Source of the DNA: Poteriospumella lacustris
Taxonomy: Eukaryota > Sar > Chrysophyceae > Chromulinales > Dinobryaceae
Direction of reading: 5' to 3'
Length of the DNA: 20,688 nucleotides
NCBI GenBank assembly: GCA_008000375.1
Contig: SMOI01000277.1
Span: forward strand, 20,189 to 40,876
Part shown: positions 1 through 8,938 of the stretch, piece after piece
Position numbering within the stretch: the first letter of the stretch is position 1
Layout: each line of letters starts with the position of its first letter
Made by a program: the position numbers and the translations under genes
The notes under the pieces: generated by a model
What the model saw: only the letters and a program-made list of their open reading frames with translations
Told to the model about the DNA's origin: nothing
Databases searched by the model: none

Positions 1-1
1 C

Positions 2-1774
2 TCGTTTACCGTGGCCAATGCGCTGCAAGTCGATCAAGCGGGGCGTGGTGGGATGACGGCGTTGCACTACGCGGCGCAATTGGGGTTGACGACGGTGGTG
101 GGCTTACTGCTCGCGCGGGGAGCGCAACGAGGCATCGCCAACTTGCAACAGCATACGGCGGTCGATGTGGCGGTAGCCAACGGTCACATGGACACCGCCA
201 ACGTCTTACGCTTCGATCCGCACAAGATCTCGTTGTGTTTGGCCGCGAAACATGGCGATTGGCTCGTCATGAAGGCGTTGTTGCTCCAGGGCATCAGCAT
301 CAACGTCGTGAAGGAACATGTCCACCCACAGAAGGGCCGCCATTATGAATTGGATACCCCGTTGATTGCGGCCGTCTCCCATGGACAATACGAATTGGTG
401 AAGAAGCTCTTGACGGAATTGCCGACCTACGCGGCGGGCAGCAGCAGTGGCAGCGGACCCGTCGCGGACACGGCGGCGGATGACGATATGATGATCTTCC
501 CGCAGGTACTTGATGTGAACCAAGTGAACACGATTGGGCAATCGGCGTTGATGTATGCGGCCGCCCGCGGGGAAGAGAACATTGTCTTGTTGTTGCTGAA
601 GCATGGCGCGGATCGGTACGTGAAGGACACGGCCGGCCACGACGCGGTGCATTGGGCTATGGCCCAGAACCATTCGCAGTTGGCGACGATCTTACGCCAC
701 GATCCTGATTTGATTTATGTGCACGATTTGATTCGCAAGAACGACTTCGAGGCGGTCGTCGCGATGTTCAAACAGGGCGTCGACGTCAACTTACGTCGGG
801 AGCGGTTGTTGGTGAATCTGAGTCATCCGACCGTCGTCGCGGCGCGGGAAGAAGCGCTGCCGGTTCCACCCGTCGTCCCGGCCTCGGCGTCCCATGCTGC
901 TGGCGCTTCTGCCGCCGCCGCTGCCACAGGAACGACGGGGGCAGCTGGGCCTTCTTCTTCGTCGTTGTCGTCTACCGCGTCGTCGATCGCCTCCACGGCG
1001 ACCAGTAGCCTGTTCACGTATCATCACGGTCGTCGCTTGAGTGCGCCCACCGTGGCCCGTCTCGAGGCCTTGCAAGAGTTTGCGCGCATGTTCATTCCCG
1101 GGGAAACGCCGTTGATCGTCGCGGCACGATACGCCCGCATGGATGTCTTGCAATTGTTGTTCAAGGCGCCCAACGTGGACATCGACGCCATCGAGGACAC
1201 GAACGGTTGGTCGGCGTTGTTCTACGCGGCCGAACAGGGGCAAGAAGAAGTGGTGAAGTTTCTCTTGGCGAAGAAGGCGAACCGGAAGTTGGAAGATTGT
1301 CTCGGTCGCTGTGCCCGGGACATTGCGCTGTTGCATCATCACGAAGTCATCGCGGCGATGATCGATGCCGATCCGTACCACGTGCACATCCACGACACCT
1401 GTCAACACGGATTGCTGATGCTGACGATTGGCTTGTTGAAACAAGGCTGTCCACCGACCTTCCGGGACGAACGACCGGGGATGCATCGCCAAACCCCGTT
1501 GATGGCGGCGGCGTCGGGTGGGCAAGTCGATATCATGCGGATGCTGCTCCGGTATCCGGCCGTCTACGATGGGAAAGATGACCGCGATGCCCTCGGACGG
1601 ACCGCCCTGATGCGTGCGGCTGCGGTGGGTGCGTTGGATGCGACGGCGGTGCTGTTAAATGCCGGTTGTGATCGGTCGTTGCAAGATCAACAGGGGCTCA
1701 CGGCGCGTGATCATGCGGCGCGTCATTCGTTCTCGGTGATGTTCCAGTTCATGAGTCAATCGATGGTGCGCTGA
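2..1774 (+). CDS. Ankyrin-repeat protein, 3' part (5' end beyond window)
   Basis: The reading frame is open to the left edge; the first in-frame GTG at 11 is an internal Val codon, so the true start lies outside. Residues here count that GTG codon as 1. The 587 residues visible are mostly ankyrin repeats with classic TPL/TAL-x-x-A-A cores: GMTALHYAAQLG (14-25), TPLIAAVSHG (about 117), SALMYAAARG (about 178), TPLIVAARYA (about 364), SALFYAAEQG (about 400), TPLMAAASGG (about 496) and TALMRAAAVG (about 536). Repeats are grouped into larger units that restart with an Asp-Pro motif at residues 69, 231 and 454. An Ala/Ser/Pro-rich disordered insert (about 276-350) splits the second unit. No signal peptide, membrane span or enzyme domain is visible. 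Ankyrin arrays usually bind proteins; a specific role cannot be assigned. The gene converges on the LRR gene that ends at 3039. Confidence 0.85.
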   Translation, partial: SFTVANALQVDQAGRGGMTALHYAAQLGLTTVVGLLLARGAQRGIANLQQHTAVDVAVANGHMDTANVLRFDPHKISLCLAAKHGDWLVMKALLLQGISINVVKEHVHPQKGRHYELDTPLIAAVSHGQYELVKKLLTELPTYAAGSSSGSGPVADTAADDDMMIFPQVLDVNQVNTIGQSALMYAAARGEENIVLLLLKHGADRYVKDTAGHDAVHWAMAQNHSQLATILRHDPDLIYVHDLIRKNDFEAVVAMFKQGVDVNLRRERLLVNLSHPTVVAAREEALPVPPVVPASASHAAGASAAAAATGTTGAAGPSSSSLSSTASSIASTATSSLFTYHHGRRLSAPTVARLEALQEFARMFIPGETPLIVAARYARMDVLQLLFKAPNVDIDAIEDTNGWSALFYAAEQGQEEVVKFLLAKKANRKLEDCLGRCARDIALLHHHEVIAAMIDADPYHVHIHDTCQHGLLMLTIGLLKQGCPPTFRDERPGMHRQTPLMAAASGGQVDIMRMLLRYPAVYDGKDDRDALGRTALMRAAAVGALDATAVLLNAGCDRSLQDQQGLTARDHAARHSFSVMFQFMSQSMVR

Positions 1775-1778
1775 AGTC

Positions 1779-1810
1779 CACCGCCACCGCCGCCACCACC
1801 ACCACCGCCC
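1779..1810 (+). repeat. CCACCG/CCACCA microsatellite
   Basis: Imperfect trinucleotide run of CCACCG and CCACCA units starting a few bases after the ankyrin stop codon, in its presumed 3' UTR. No coding role is seen. Confidence 0.7.
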
Positions 1811-1984
1811 ATCGCTCGCCATTGACACGCCAGCCCACTGCTGGCTGTGTGTTATTAGTACTGTTTCTGCGCGCACACGGACTCTCTCTCTCACTCACTC
1901 ACACCCATTTCTCCGCGGGCGATTTCAACGTATTGCGATTTTGTTGTTCCCTCTGCGGCGGTGTGGTGAAACGTGTGCGATTTG

Positions 1985-2052
1985 TTTTCTTCTCTCTGTC
2001 TCTCTCCCTGTCCCACCTCTCCCTCTCTCTTTCTTCTCTCTCGTTCTCTCTT
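1985..2052 (+). repeat. Polypyrimidine CT-rich tract
   Basis: About 68 nt consisting almost only of C and T on the plus strand, largely CTCT/TCTC units. It is low-complexity sequence. A splice-acceptor role was considered, but no exon follows. Confidence 0.7.
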
Positions 2053-2392
2053 GTGGTTGCGTTGTGCAAGTGGTGCCGAGGGGGCAAGTGCGGAGGCGGT
2101 AACGCCCGACAGTAAGGCGCGGCACCCCCGAGAGACACACCGCGCCAACCCACGCGACCCTCATCTCGTCACCTCTACCGCACCACCACACGAGACAGAC
2201 TCACTATTCGTTTTGGCCGATGGACATGCTCGCTGAGTTGAGCGTCGCTGTCTCTGTCGGTCTGTTGTCACCTCAGTTTTGATACGACGCGATGGTCACC
2301 TCCGCTGGGGTGTGGGGGGTGGTTCGTGGTTCCCCACTCTGCTGCTGCCGCTGCTGGTGGTGGTGGCCCGTGTCGACTATCGCTTTTCTTCT

Positions 2393-2428
2393 TCCTCGTC
2401 CTCCTCGTCCTCCTCGTCCTCCTCGTCG
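2393..2428 (+). repeat. 9-bp minisatellite, four tandem copies
   Basis: Unit TCCTCGTCC repeats four times, the last copy ending TCG. It generates poly-Ser/Pro or poly-Arg/Gly frames that look like open frames but are not genes. Confidence 0.8.
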
Positions 2429-2891
2429 TCTTCTGCAGGCGCCTCTCGTTGTTCTCCATCGACCGCTGTTTTTGCTGTTTCTTTTTCTTTCGTCGGTGAC
2501 CATCGAATCATCGCGACGGTTCATGTTGGTCATTTGAGCGTTCGGTGGCGATGGCAGTGGCGGTGGTGGCTGTAAAAGACTATTCGTAAGTATTTTTGCA
2601 TCGTTTACTCGCGTCGAAAAGAGGGTGAGAACGTCCCCGATAGATCGAAATGACATGTACACACGAAAGAGAAGACTATGGTAACTAAAACGAAGCAAAA
2701 GAGCCCCCTCGCTCTCTCGTTAAGAGCGGGGACTCAGTTGCAAAAGACTACAAACGCAACGAAACGCCCCATGGTAACCGATAACAGACAAGAGTTGATG
2801 ATAGGAGGGAGGACGATCGATCACCCACCAGCAGCAGCTGCTACTGATGGGGTGGTGCTGCTCTCGGTGTCTCGGGCAACGCTCTCTGTAC

Positions 2892-2913
2892 CTGTGCTGT
2901 GCTGTGCTGTGCT
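2892..2913 (+). repeat. CTGTG pentanucleotide repeat
   Basis: CTGTG occurs four times in a row followed by CT. It lies in the presumed 3' UTR side of the left LRR gene. Confidence 0.75.
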
Positions 2914-3038
2914 TCCGTCGTTCAATGACGGCCACGGACGGGAGCGTTGCCAAACCCAAGAGCCAAACCCCATTTGGTGCAGCGCGGGCCACCCCGTGGA
3001 GACAAAAGAGAAGAAACATGTAACGAATACCGAATAAA

Positions 3039-6000
3039 TCAAAGAGACGGGGGGAGCTGGACGCATGCAGGAGGAAGCGTTGCCGTAGACGTGCGGGCGG
3101 AGAACGATGGCGCTTCGGATGGACGCAAGTGAACCGTCGAGAGCGTCGCCCTCGTCGAGGCGGTGCCCCGAGTCGACCGCATTTCGATGTCGTCGCCATC
3201 GACTGCCATCCCGTCGTCGTCGCCAACGGTGGCACTGGCACTGGCACTGGCCGTGGTCCCCACGTCACCAGCCGACTGCGCCGGCTGCGGTAGCGGCCAC
3301 CGCAGCAGCAGGGGACAGCCCCACGACCTCTGCGACCCGCGTCGCCACGCCACATCCAGCGCGTACATCCAGAACGGCGCGGTCGCCATCACCATCAGAA
3401 TCCACACCGCATGCACCGCGTTGTTGCCCCCGTCGGAGTCCGCGAGAATGTCGAACAACGACAGCGACCAAAACACCGCCGCCACCGACACCGACATCGC
3501 CAGACCCTGCCACAGGCCGCGGTCAAAGTCTGCGAACGACAGGTTCGCCTTCTGCAGCCACTGCTGCAGTCGGTGGCCATACGACCGAGTGGCAGCGGTG
3601 AGCGGAGACGCGGTCGACGGTGTCATCGCGTGCAGCCGGCCCAGCAGCATCTGGATCATGTGGATCTGCACGACCATCGCCAGCGCGATGATCACCAACA
3701 GCGGTGGGAACAAGACACCGAAGGTCAGCAGCACCGCGAAGTCGCGTGCGACAATCACTCGCAGCTGTTGCGCCGGGTTGAGCGGCTTCCGCAGCAGCGA
3801 CGTCTCCAACAGCGACAGGTTCCAGGCGACGATGGAGGCGTCGACGAGGCCCAACGGCGATGCCGGGTCTCTCGCTCCACCGTTGCGCTCCTGAACATGG
3901 CCCTCGATAGGGACGCCACCATCCGCCACCGTCGTATGCAGCGGGTTCTCCGTCGATGGTGGCGGCGATGGCGATGACGCTGCGAACGGCGATGATGAGG
4001 GCGCTGCGAAGACATCTTCGCGCGGCAGGTAGTGCAGCTGCATCAACGGTGGCAGGAGGCCATTGACCACGGCGACCCATCGACGACGCGCAGGTGGCGA
4101 CGACTGCAGCAACTGACGGTGCACCCACCATTTCATCGCCAGCTGCAGCAACGGCAACACGATGCCACCCAACGTGTACCGCAGGACGAAGATGTACGCG
4201 AACGCCGTGATCACCGACGACGAGCACTGGTAGTTGTACGTAAACGCCGGCGTATACGCAATGGTCGTCGACGTTTGATACTCGGCGAGGACCGTTTCGT
4301 TGGGGAAATTCGACGAGACTTGACAGGCCAAGAGCTGGTCGTACGAGGTGATTTCAACGTTCGCAAAGTCTTGATACACCACCGCTTGGAGATAATAACA
4401 CGGCACCCCCGCGGCCGTCGAGGTGACGGCGGGAGGCGACTGCAGAGCGTATTTGAAGCAGTCGGGAGAGATGATCATGTCGGCCAGGTACGGCGCGACG
4501 ATGCTGTTGAAGATGGTCAGCGAGATCAGCGACAGTGTGTACTCGTTCTCGTCGTCGTGATGCAGCACGCGCTGATAGAAAAACGTCAGCAACGCGCCCC
4601 AGGCGATCTTGAACAGCGACAGCGCCAGCGAAATGAAGACGAGCGTCGTGCCGTCGTACTGGTGGTTGATCGCGACGATGTACGCCGCGTTCACCGACAC
4701 GACCACGACGATGTTTGCGAGAATGAAGGCGGTGTTCAGGGCCAGCGTCGGCCAGTGCCAGGACAGCGACGAGGCTCTGGGCAACACAAACGACGGCGCG
4801 TCGCTGGCTTGACTGCTGCTGCGGACGAAGCTGCTCTTCGACGACGGCGCCTCGGTCGGTCGCGCCGCTTGTGTATCCCGTGCCAACGTCGACCGCTCGT
4901 CACCGTCGCTGGTCGCGGGGGTGGCATTGGCTCCGATGGCACTGCAGTCGTCCTCCTCAATGGCAGCGGCGATCTCGTTGGGATCCCGCGGCATCACGAT
5001 CGCCGGTTGGTACGCCGGGTTCATGCGCACCACGATGGCGATGAGGCCGACGAAGAAGACCAGCAGCAGCGCGGCGGGCACCGGCCCCGACAAGAACGTC
5101 GCCGACACCGTCCAGATGTACTGGTGGTCGTACGTGCCGTAGAAGGTCGACAGCAGCACGAACAGCGGCATCCCCACGAACACCACCACCGCCATCACCA
5201 CCCGCAGCCACACGATCCACCGCTGCAACACGATGCCGCCGAACACGAGGAACGCGATCTGGCCATCGCGCAGCCCGTGGATGTCGCCGTACATCGCCAT
5301 CCACGTCGTGTACCGCGTCCACAGCGGAGCGGCCCCGTCCAGCCCACCAGCCACTGACGACGCCGTCGGGGTCACCGTTGCCTCCTTCTCCTGGCCGCCA
5401 CTTCTCAACGCCGCAGCCGCCGCCGCCAGTTGACGCGCCAGCGGTCGCTCGTATCGCACATACCGCACGACCACCGCCAAGAGCACCGCCAGAAACGACG
5501 TCCCGAAGGCGATCATCGAGATGTCGGTGTACTGCGAGCCGCACTGGTAGTTGTTGAAGTTGGGGTCGTTCGTCGGCAACGTGTGTTCGCGGTCGGACAT
5601 GGAGCAGCCGAAGAGGTTGCCCTCCAGGAGGTTGATCGACTGCACCGACAACAACGTCTCGGGGATGGAGCCCGACAGCCGGTTGACTTCCAGATACAAC
5701 GACGACTGGTTGTCGTACAGATACGCGGGAGAGACGGCCGACGGAATGGTGCCGTGCAGGCGGTTGAACGACAAGTCCAACGTCGAGAAGTTGCGCACCC
5801 ATATCGCGTGGGGAATGGTGCCTGTCAGACGGTTGTGGGACAAGTCGACGTTCACCAGCGCCTTGGACACGAAGGCGACGGATTCGTTGGCGGTGATTTC
5901 GATGTGTTTGTTCCAGCCGATCGTTTGGTTGAACGACACGAGGACGTTCTCGGTCGGCAAGGTGATGCTGCCCTGCAACGAGTTGCCCGACAAGTGCAAC

Positions 6001-8543
6001 ACCTGCAGGTTCGGCAACTGCCATACACACGTAGGAATCGACCCGTGCACCTGCCAGGCACTTTCAAAGATATCCACGTGGAACTTGGTGTTGAGGAATC
6101 GCTCGTAATGGCAGCGTGGAGAGGCGTGCAAGCCATCCATCAACAGGTCGACCAATCCTTCGCTGTCACAGAGAGTCGCGGGTAACGTGCCCGAGAAGCA
6201 ATTCAACGACAGCACCACGGACTGCAGGTTGTCAATGGCAAAGATCGAGTCAGGTACCGTCCCCGTGAAGCTGTTCGAATTGATGTTGAGGATGAAGAAG
6301 TCCGCCGTCGTGTTGACCAATGGATCTGGCAACGAGCCGGTCAGTAGGTTCTGTTCCGCTTCTAATGAATTCAACTTGCGCATCGTGGTGAACGTCTTCG
6401 CGGGGAGAGTGCCCGTCAGGAGATTGCTGGATCCATACACTTGCAAGAGTCCTTTCAACTTACTGAGATTGGGAGAGATCGTCCCGGTGAAATAGTTGTA
6501 ACTGGCGTTGATGAACAGGACTGGATCATACCCGCCATTCACGGGCTCGTCATTCACATCGCCCAAGAAACGACCCGTGAATTGGTTGCGCGAGATCGAG
6601 ATACGCGTGGGTAAGATACGATGATTCAACAGGCCGGTGAGATCACCTTCCAGCTCATTGTGCTCCACATCCACAATACCATTCGACGCATTCCACCATT
6701 GTAACGGAAGGACCCCGTACAAACTATTCTCACGCAAGGAGACTTTCGCCATAAACGGTGATGGCAACGGTACGGGACCACTCAAGAGGTTATACGCCAG
6801 ATACAACTCATCCAACAGGGGCATTCGATCCATGTTCACGGGCAATGGGCCCGTCAAGAGGTTGTTGTACGCACTGAACTCGATAAGGGTCGATATATTG
6901 GCAAACCCGTCGGGGATACTACCCGTCAAGTAATTTGTGGCGATTTCGAGGAACTCTAAATACGGTATATCCGTAATGGTGGGTGGAATACTGCCCGTCA
7001 ACTCATTTCCATAGAACTGTAGCGTTTGCAAATACCGGGATTCGTTGAAACAATGAGGAATCGTCCCATTCAATCGATTGTTATCCAATTGAAGGCTTCG
7101 TATGTACTGTACGTGGCACAAATCTGGTGGGATAGACCCCGTGAAGTCATTGTCGTGCAATAGGAGCTGCAACAACTTCTCCATGTGCCTCCACGTGGAA
7201 GGTAGCGTACCATGGAATTGATTCTGATAGAGATAGATTTTCTCGAGCCCCTTCAAGGAGGTTATGATCGATGGCAAGGTCCCATGAAACTGCGTGTCAT
7301 ACGCGATGAACTGAGTGATGTTTACCCAGTTACCAATCCAATCGGGTAACGTCCCACCGATGTTGGTGACCTGCAAATAGATTTCGCTCAATTTGTGCCA
7401 ATGTTGCATACCCTCAGGTAAAGTGCCAGAAAACGAATTGGTATCGATTTTGAAGTTGTACAACTCGGTCAAGGATCCCACGTCGACGGGGATGGTGCCA
7501 TGCATTTTGTTGTCTGTCAACACGAACGAAACGAGTTTCGTTGATGATCCCACGTTGGTTGGTATGGTACCAGTGATCAAGTTCTCGTCCACAAGAAAAA
7601 TTTCCAAATGCGGTGTATCGAAGAAGGATGGATCAATGGGTCCGGTGAGCAAGTTGTTCTGCACTTGGAAGTCACTCATGCGCTTGGCAGAGCCAAACGT
7701 ACTCGGAATGCGCCCCGATAAAGAGTTTGTGTTGATGATAACCGTTGTGAGATTGACTAAGTGGCCTAACGATGCTGGAATAGGACCATGAAGCAGTGAC
7801 TTCTCCATGTACAGCTCTTCCAAATGAATACACTGACCCAACTGCGGAGGAATGGTCCCTGTGAGATGGTTCTCGCTCAAGTTCAAACTGCGCAGGTAGG
7901 TCAGGTTGCCCATGGCAGCAGGAATAGTGCCATGGAGTCGATTTGCATACAAAAATAGGTTCTGCAACTTGGGGAGTGTCGTCAAACTGACGGGAATCGA
8001 TCCAGTCAGCTTGTTCTCATTTAGAAAAACGCTCTGCAGCTGTCGTAAATGTTCGAATATCACACTCGGGATGGTGCCCGATATATTGCAGTTGGCAAAA
8101 CTCAGGTCCGTCAGTTGAGTCAACGACTTCAGCTCCGGTGGAATCATTCCGCGAAGTTGCTTATTGCCCACGAACGCCAACGTCGTCAACGACGTCAGCG
8201 ACGACAACGACGACGTCACGGGACCAACCATTTCGTAGTTGTTCAGCTGCAGCTTGATCACATTGCATGCGCTGAGTTTGCAGTTGCTGTTGCAGGTCAC
8301 TCCTTGCCATCCGCCGCACGGATTGTAGTTGGGAACGGAGAAGTTCCAGTCGGTTCCGTAGACCAGGAAGGGCAATTTCCAACGCCACTTCGGGCCATTT
8401 GTAGCTGTGTACAGGTCATAAAGAGCTTGCTTTTGAGCGGCTGGTAAGGAGAAGGCATGGACGCGGACAGGAGAGACGCATAATAGGAGGAGGAGGACTC
8501 CAACGAATGGACCGGTGGACCACCTCGCCAGAAAGTCGATCAT
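3039..8543 (-). CDS. Giant LRR polytopic membrane protein, left copy
   Basis: Single-exon, about 1834 residues from the chosen start. The frame extends upstream to an ATG at 8609, but the right-arm copy has a stop in that stretch, while ATG 8543 is conserved and begins a clean signal peptide (MIDFLARW, a Leu run, then VHA just before the mature FSLPAAQ). Next come an ALYDLYTATNG..W motif, a GGWQGVTC cap like plant LRRNT_2, and about 900 residues of roughly 24-residue plant-type LRRs (LxGxIP). After that come about ten hydrophobic spans with a Ser/acidic cytosolic loop. A motif near 4470-4500 (IFNSIVAPYLAD..ISPDCF) recalls polytopic tails of large algal and oomycete surface proteins, from memory only. 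No kinase or GTPase domain is present. A surface receptor or channel role is inferred. The last 20 residues, after 3101, are unique to this copy. Confidence 0.9.
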   Translation of the reverse strand: MIDFLARWSTGPFVGVLLLLLCVSPVRVHAFSLPAAQKQALYDLYTATNGPKWRWKLPFLVYGTDWNFSVPNYNPCGGWQGVTCNSNCKLSACNVIKLQLNNYEMVGPVTSSLSSLTSLTTLAFVGNKQLRGMIPPELKSLTQLTDLSFANCNISGTIPSVIFEHLRQLQSVFLNENKLTGSIPVSLTTLPKLQNLFLYANRLHGTIPAAMGNLTYLRSLNLSENHLTGTIPPQLGQCIHLEELYMEKSLLHGPIPASLGHLVNLTTVIINTNSLSGRIPSTFGSAKRMSDFQVQNNLLTGPIDPSFFDTPHLEIFLVDENLITGTIPTNVGSSTKLVSFVLTDNKMHGTIPVDVGSLTELYNFKIDTNSFSGTLPEGMQHWHKLSEIYLQVTNIGGTLPDWIGNWVNITQFIAYDTQFHGTLPSIITSLKGLEKIYLYQNQFHGTLPSTWRHMEKLLQLLLHDNDFTGSIPPDLCHVQYIRSLQLDNNRLNGTIPHCFNESRYLQTLQFYGNELTGSIPPTITDIPYLEFLEIATNYLTGSIPDGFANISTLIEFSAYNNLLTGPLPVNMDRMPLLDELYLAYNLLSGPVPLPSPFMAKVSLRENSLYGVLPLQWWNASNGIVDVEHNELEGDLTGLLNHRILPTRISISRNQFTGRFLGDVNDEPVNGGYDPVLFINASYNYFTGTISPNLSKLKGLLQVYGSSNLLTGTLPAKTFTTMRKLNSLEAEQNLLTGSLPDPLVNTTADFFILNINSNSFTGTVPDSIFAIDNLQSVVLSLNCFSGTLPATLCDSEGLVDLLMDGLHASPRCHYERFLNTKFHVDIFESAWQVHGSIPTCVWQLPNLQVLHLSGNSLQGSITLPTENVLVSFNQTIGWNKHIEITANESVAFVSKALVNVDLSHNRLTGTIPHAIWVRNFSTLDLSFNRLHGTIPSAVSPAYLYDNQSSLYLEVNRLSGSIPETLLSVQSINLLEGNLFGCSMSDREHTLPTNDPNFNNYQCGSQYTDISMIAFGTSFLAVLLAVVVRYVRYERPLARQLAAAAAALRSGGQEKEATVTPTASSVAGGLDGAAPLWTRYTTWMAMYGDIHGLRDGQIAFLVFGGIVLQRWIVWLRVVMAVVVFVGMPLFVLLSTFYGTYDHQYIWTVSATFLSGPVPAALLLVFFVGLIAIVVRMNPAYQPAIVMPRDPNEIAAAIEEDDCSAIGANATPATSDGDERSTLARDTQAARPTEAPSSKSSFVRSSSQASDAPSFVLPRASSLSWHWPTLALNTAFILANIVVVVSVNAAYIVAINHQYDGTTLVFISLALSLFKIAWGALLTFFYQRVLHHDDENEYTLSLISLTIFNSIVAPYLADMIISPDCFKYALQSPPAVTSTAAGVPCYYLQAVVYQDFANVEITSYDQLLACQVSSNFPNETVLAEYQTSTTIAYTPAFTYNYQCSSSVITAFAYIFVLRYTLGGIVLPLLQLAMKWWVHRQLLQSSPPARRRWVAVVNGLLPPLMQLHYLPREDVFAAPSSSPFAASSPSPPPSTENPLHTTVADGGVPIEGHVQERNGGARDPASPLGLVDASIVAWNLSLLETSLLRKPLNPAQQLRVIVARDFAVLLTFGVLFPPLLVIIALAMVVQIHMIQMLLGRLHAMTPSTASPLTAATRSYGHRLQQWLQKANLSFADFDRGLWQGLAMSVSVAAVFWSLSLFDILADSDGGNNAVHAVWILMVMATAPFWMYALDVAWRRGSQRSWGCPLLLRWPLPQPAQSAGDVGTTASASASATVGDDDGMAVDGDDIEMRSTRGTASTRATLSTVHLRPSEAPSFSARTSTATLPPACVQLPPSL

Positions 8544-8938
8544 TGGTGGCTGAGTTTTCAGAACAGAGCAGGCATTTTCACCATTGAAGATCAAAAAGAA
8601 TGTAGGCATAGACTATATGTATGGTGTAGATAGTGATCGGTGACTTTGTGAAAAAGGCGTTGGAATCTAGCAGTACTTTACTGTTTTCTATATAAGCAGC
8701 TACAATCGTGAGTGTCGTTGGATACATGTACTATAAGTCATCATCATCGTGGTCTATCGATAAAAAATGCCACCACCACTGAGACTAGGAATGCTAGCAT
8801 TTTGTAACTAACTTTTTACGTCAATGCTTCCTTCACAAAGAAAAGAGGAGGACTGTCTTGAATTATCTTGCTGACTGTCAATGCGCTGAATCGACAAATA
8901 GGATGCTATATGTGAAAGAAAACGGGCAATGAGCTGTC
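8544..8938. promoter_or_regulatory. Bidirectional promoter region, left arm
   Basis: This is a 395-bp gap between the divergently transcribed LRR gene (-) and the plastid-protein gene (+), so it must hold both promoters. Two blocks are shared with the right arm: about 65 bp next to the LRR start (8544-8610) and about 115 bp next to the plastid gene (8825-8938). The middle is not recognisably shared. A TATA-like TATATAAG at 8689-8696 reads toward the plastid gene but lies about 240 bp upstream of its ATG and is not conserved in the other arm, so its role is doubtful. Confidence 0.5.
8558..8575 (-). promoter_or_regulatory. Possible 5-codon uORF before left LRR gene
   Basis: ATG CCT GCT CTG TTC TGA lies 14 nt upstream of the chosen LRR start. 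The right-arm gene has an equivalent (Met-Ser-Asp-Leu-Phe-stop) at 13381-13398 with the same spacing. Conservation could simply reflect the inverted repeat. Whether it is in the mRNA is unknown. Confidence 0.3.

Larger units (their letters stand above)
1775..3038. other. Intergenic region between convergent genes
   Basis: About 1.26 kb with no convincing gene. It joins the 3' ends of the ankyrin gene (+) and the left LRR gene (-), so it should hold both 3' UTRs. Short open frames here on both strands read as low-complexity Ser, Arg or His runs produced by microsatellites and pyrimidine tracts, and none resembles a protein family. No tRNA or rRNA was recognised. Confidence 0.6.

Noticed and set aside
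1985-2052. Pyrimidine tract as a kinetoplastid-type trans-splicing signal
   Set aside because: Genes alternate strand, one has a cis intron, and a plastid-type protein is present. All of this argues against a kinetoplastid, and no coding start follows the tract.
2279-2575. Ser-rich small protein in the left intergenic region
   Set aside because: The poly-Ser run comes from the TCCTCGTCC minisatellite. The start is not ATG and flanking residues show no family pattern.
4032-5357. 441-codon frame antisense to the left LRR gene, with a mirror at 16605-17930
   Set aside because: It is His/Arg/Gln-rich with no domain and lies opposite a strongly coding membrane domain. Its presence in both arms follows from the repeat. 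It is a GC-rich codon shadow.
4957-6030. 357-codon frame overlapping the left LRR gene, with a mirror at 15932-17005
   Set aside because: Same strand, different frame, composed of Val/Arg/Gly/His runs. It is a shadow of the LRR frame, and identical in both arms because the DNA is.
8544-8609. N-terminal extension of the left LRR protein from ATG 8609
   Set aside because: The right copy has a TGA in the equivalent stretch. The extension would also bury the signal peptide 22 residues in.
8689-8696. TATATAAG as the plastid gene's TATA box
   Set aside because: It is about 240 bp from the ATG and not found in the right arm, so it is mentioned only within the promoter region.
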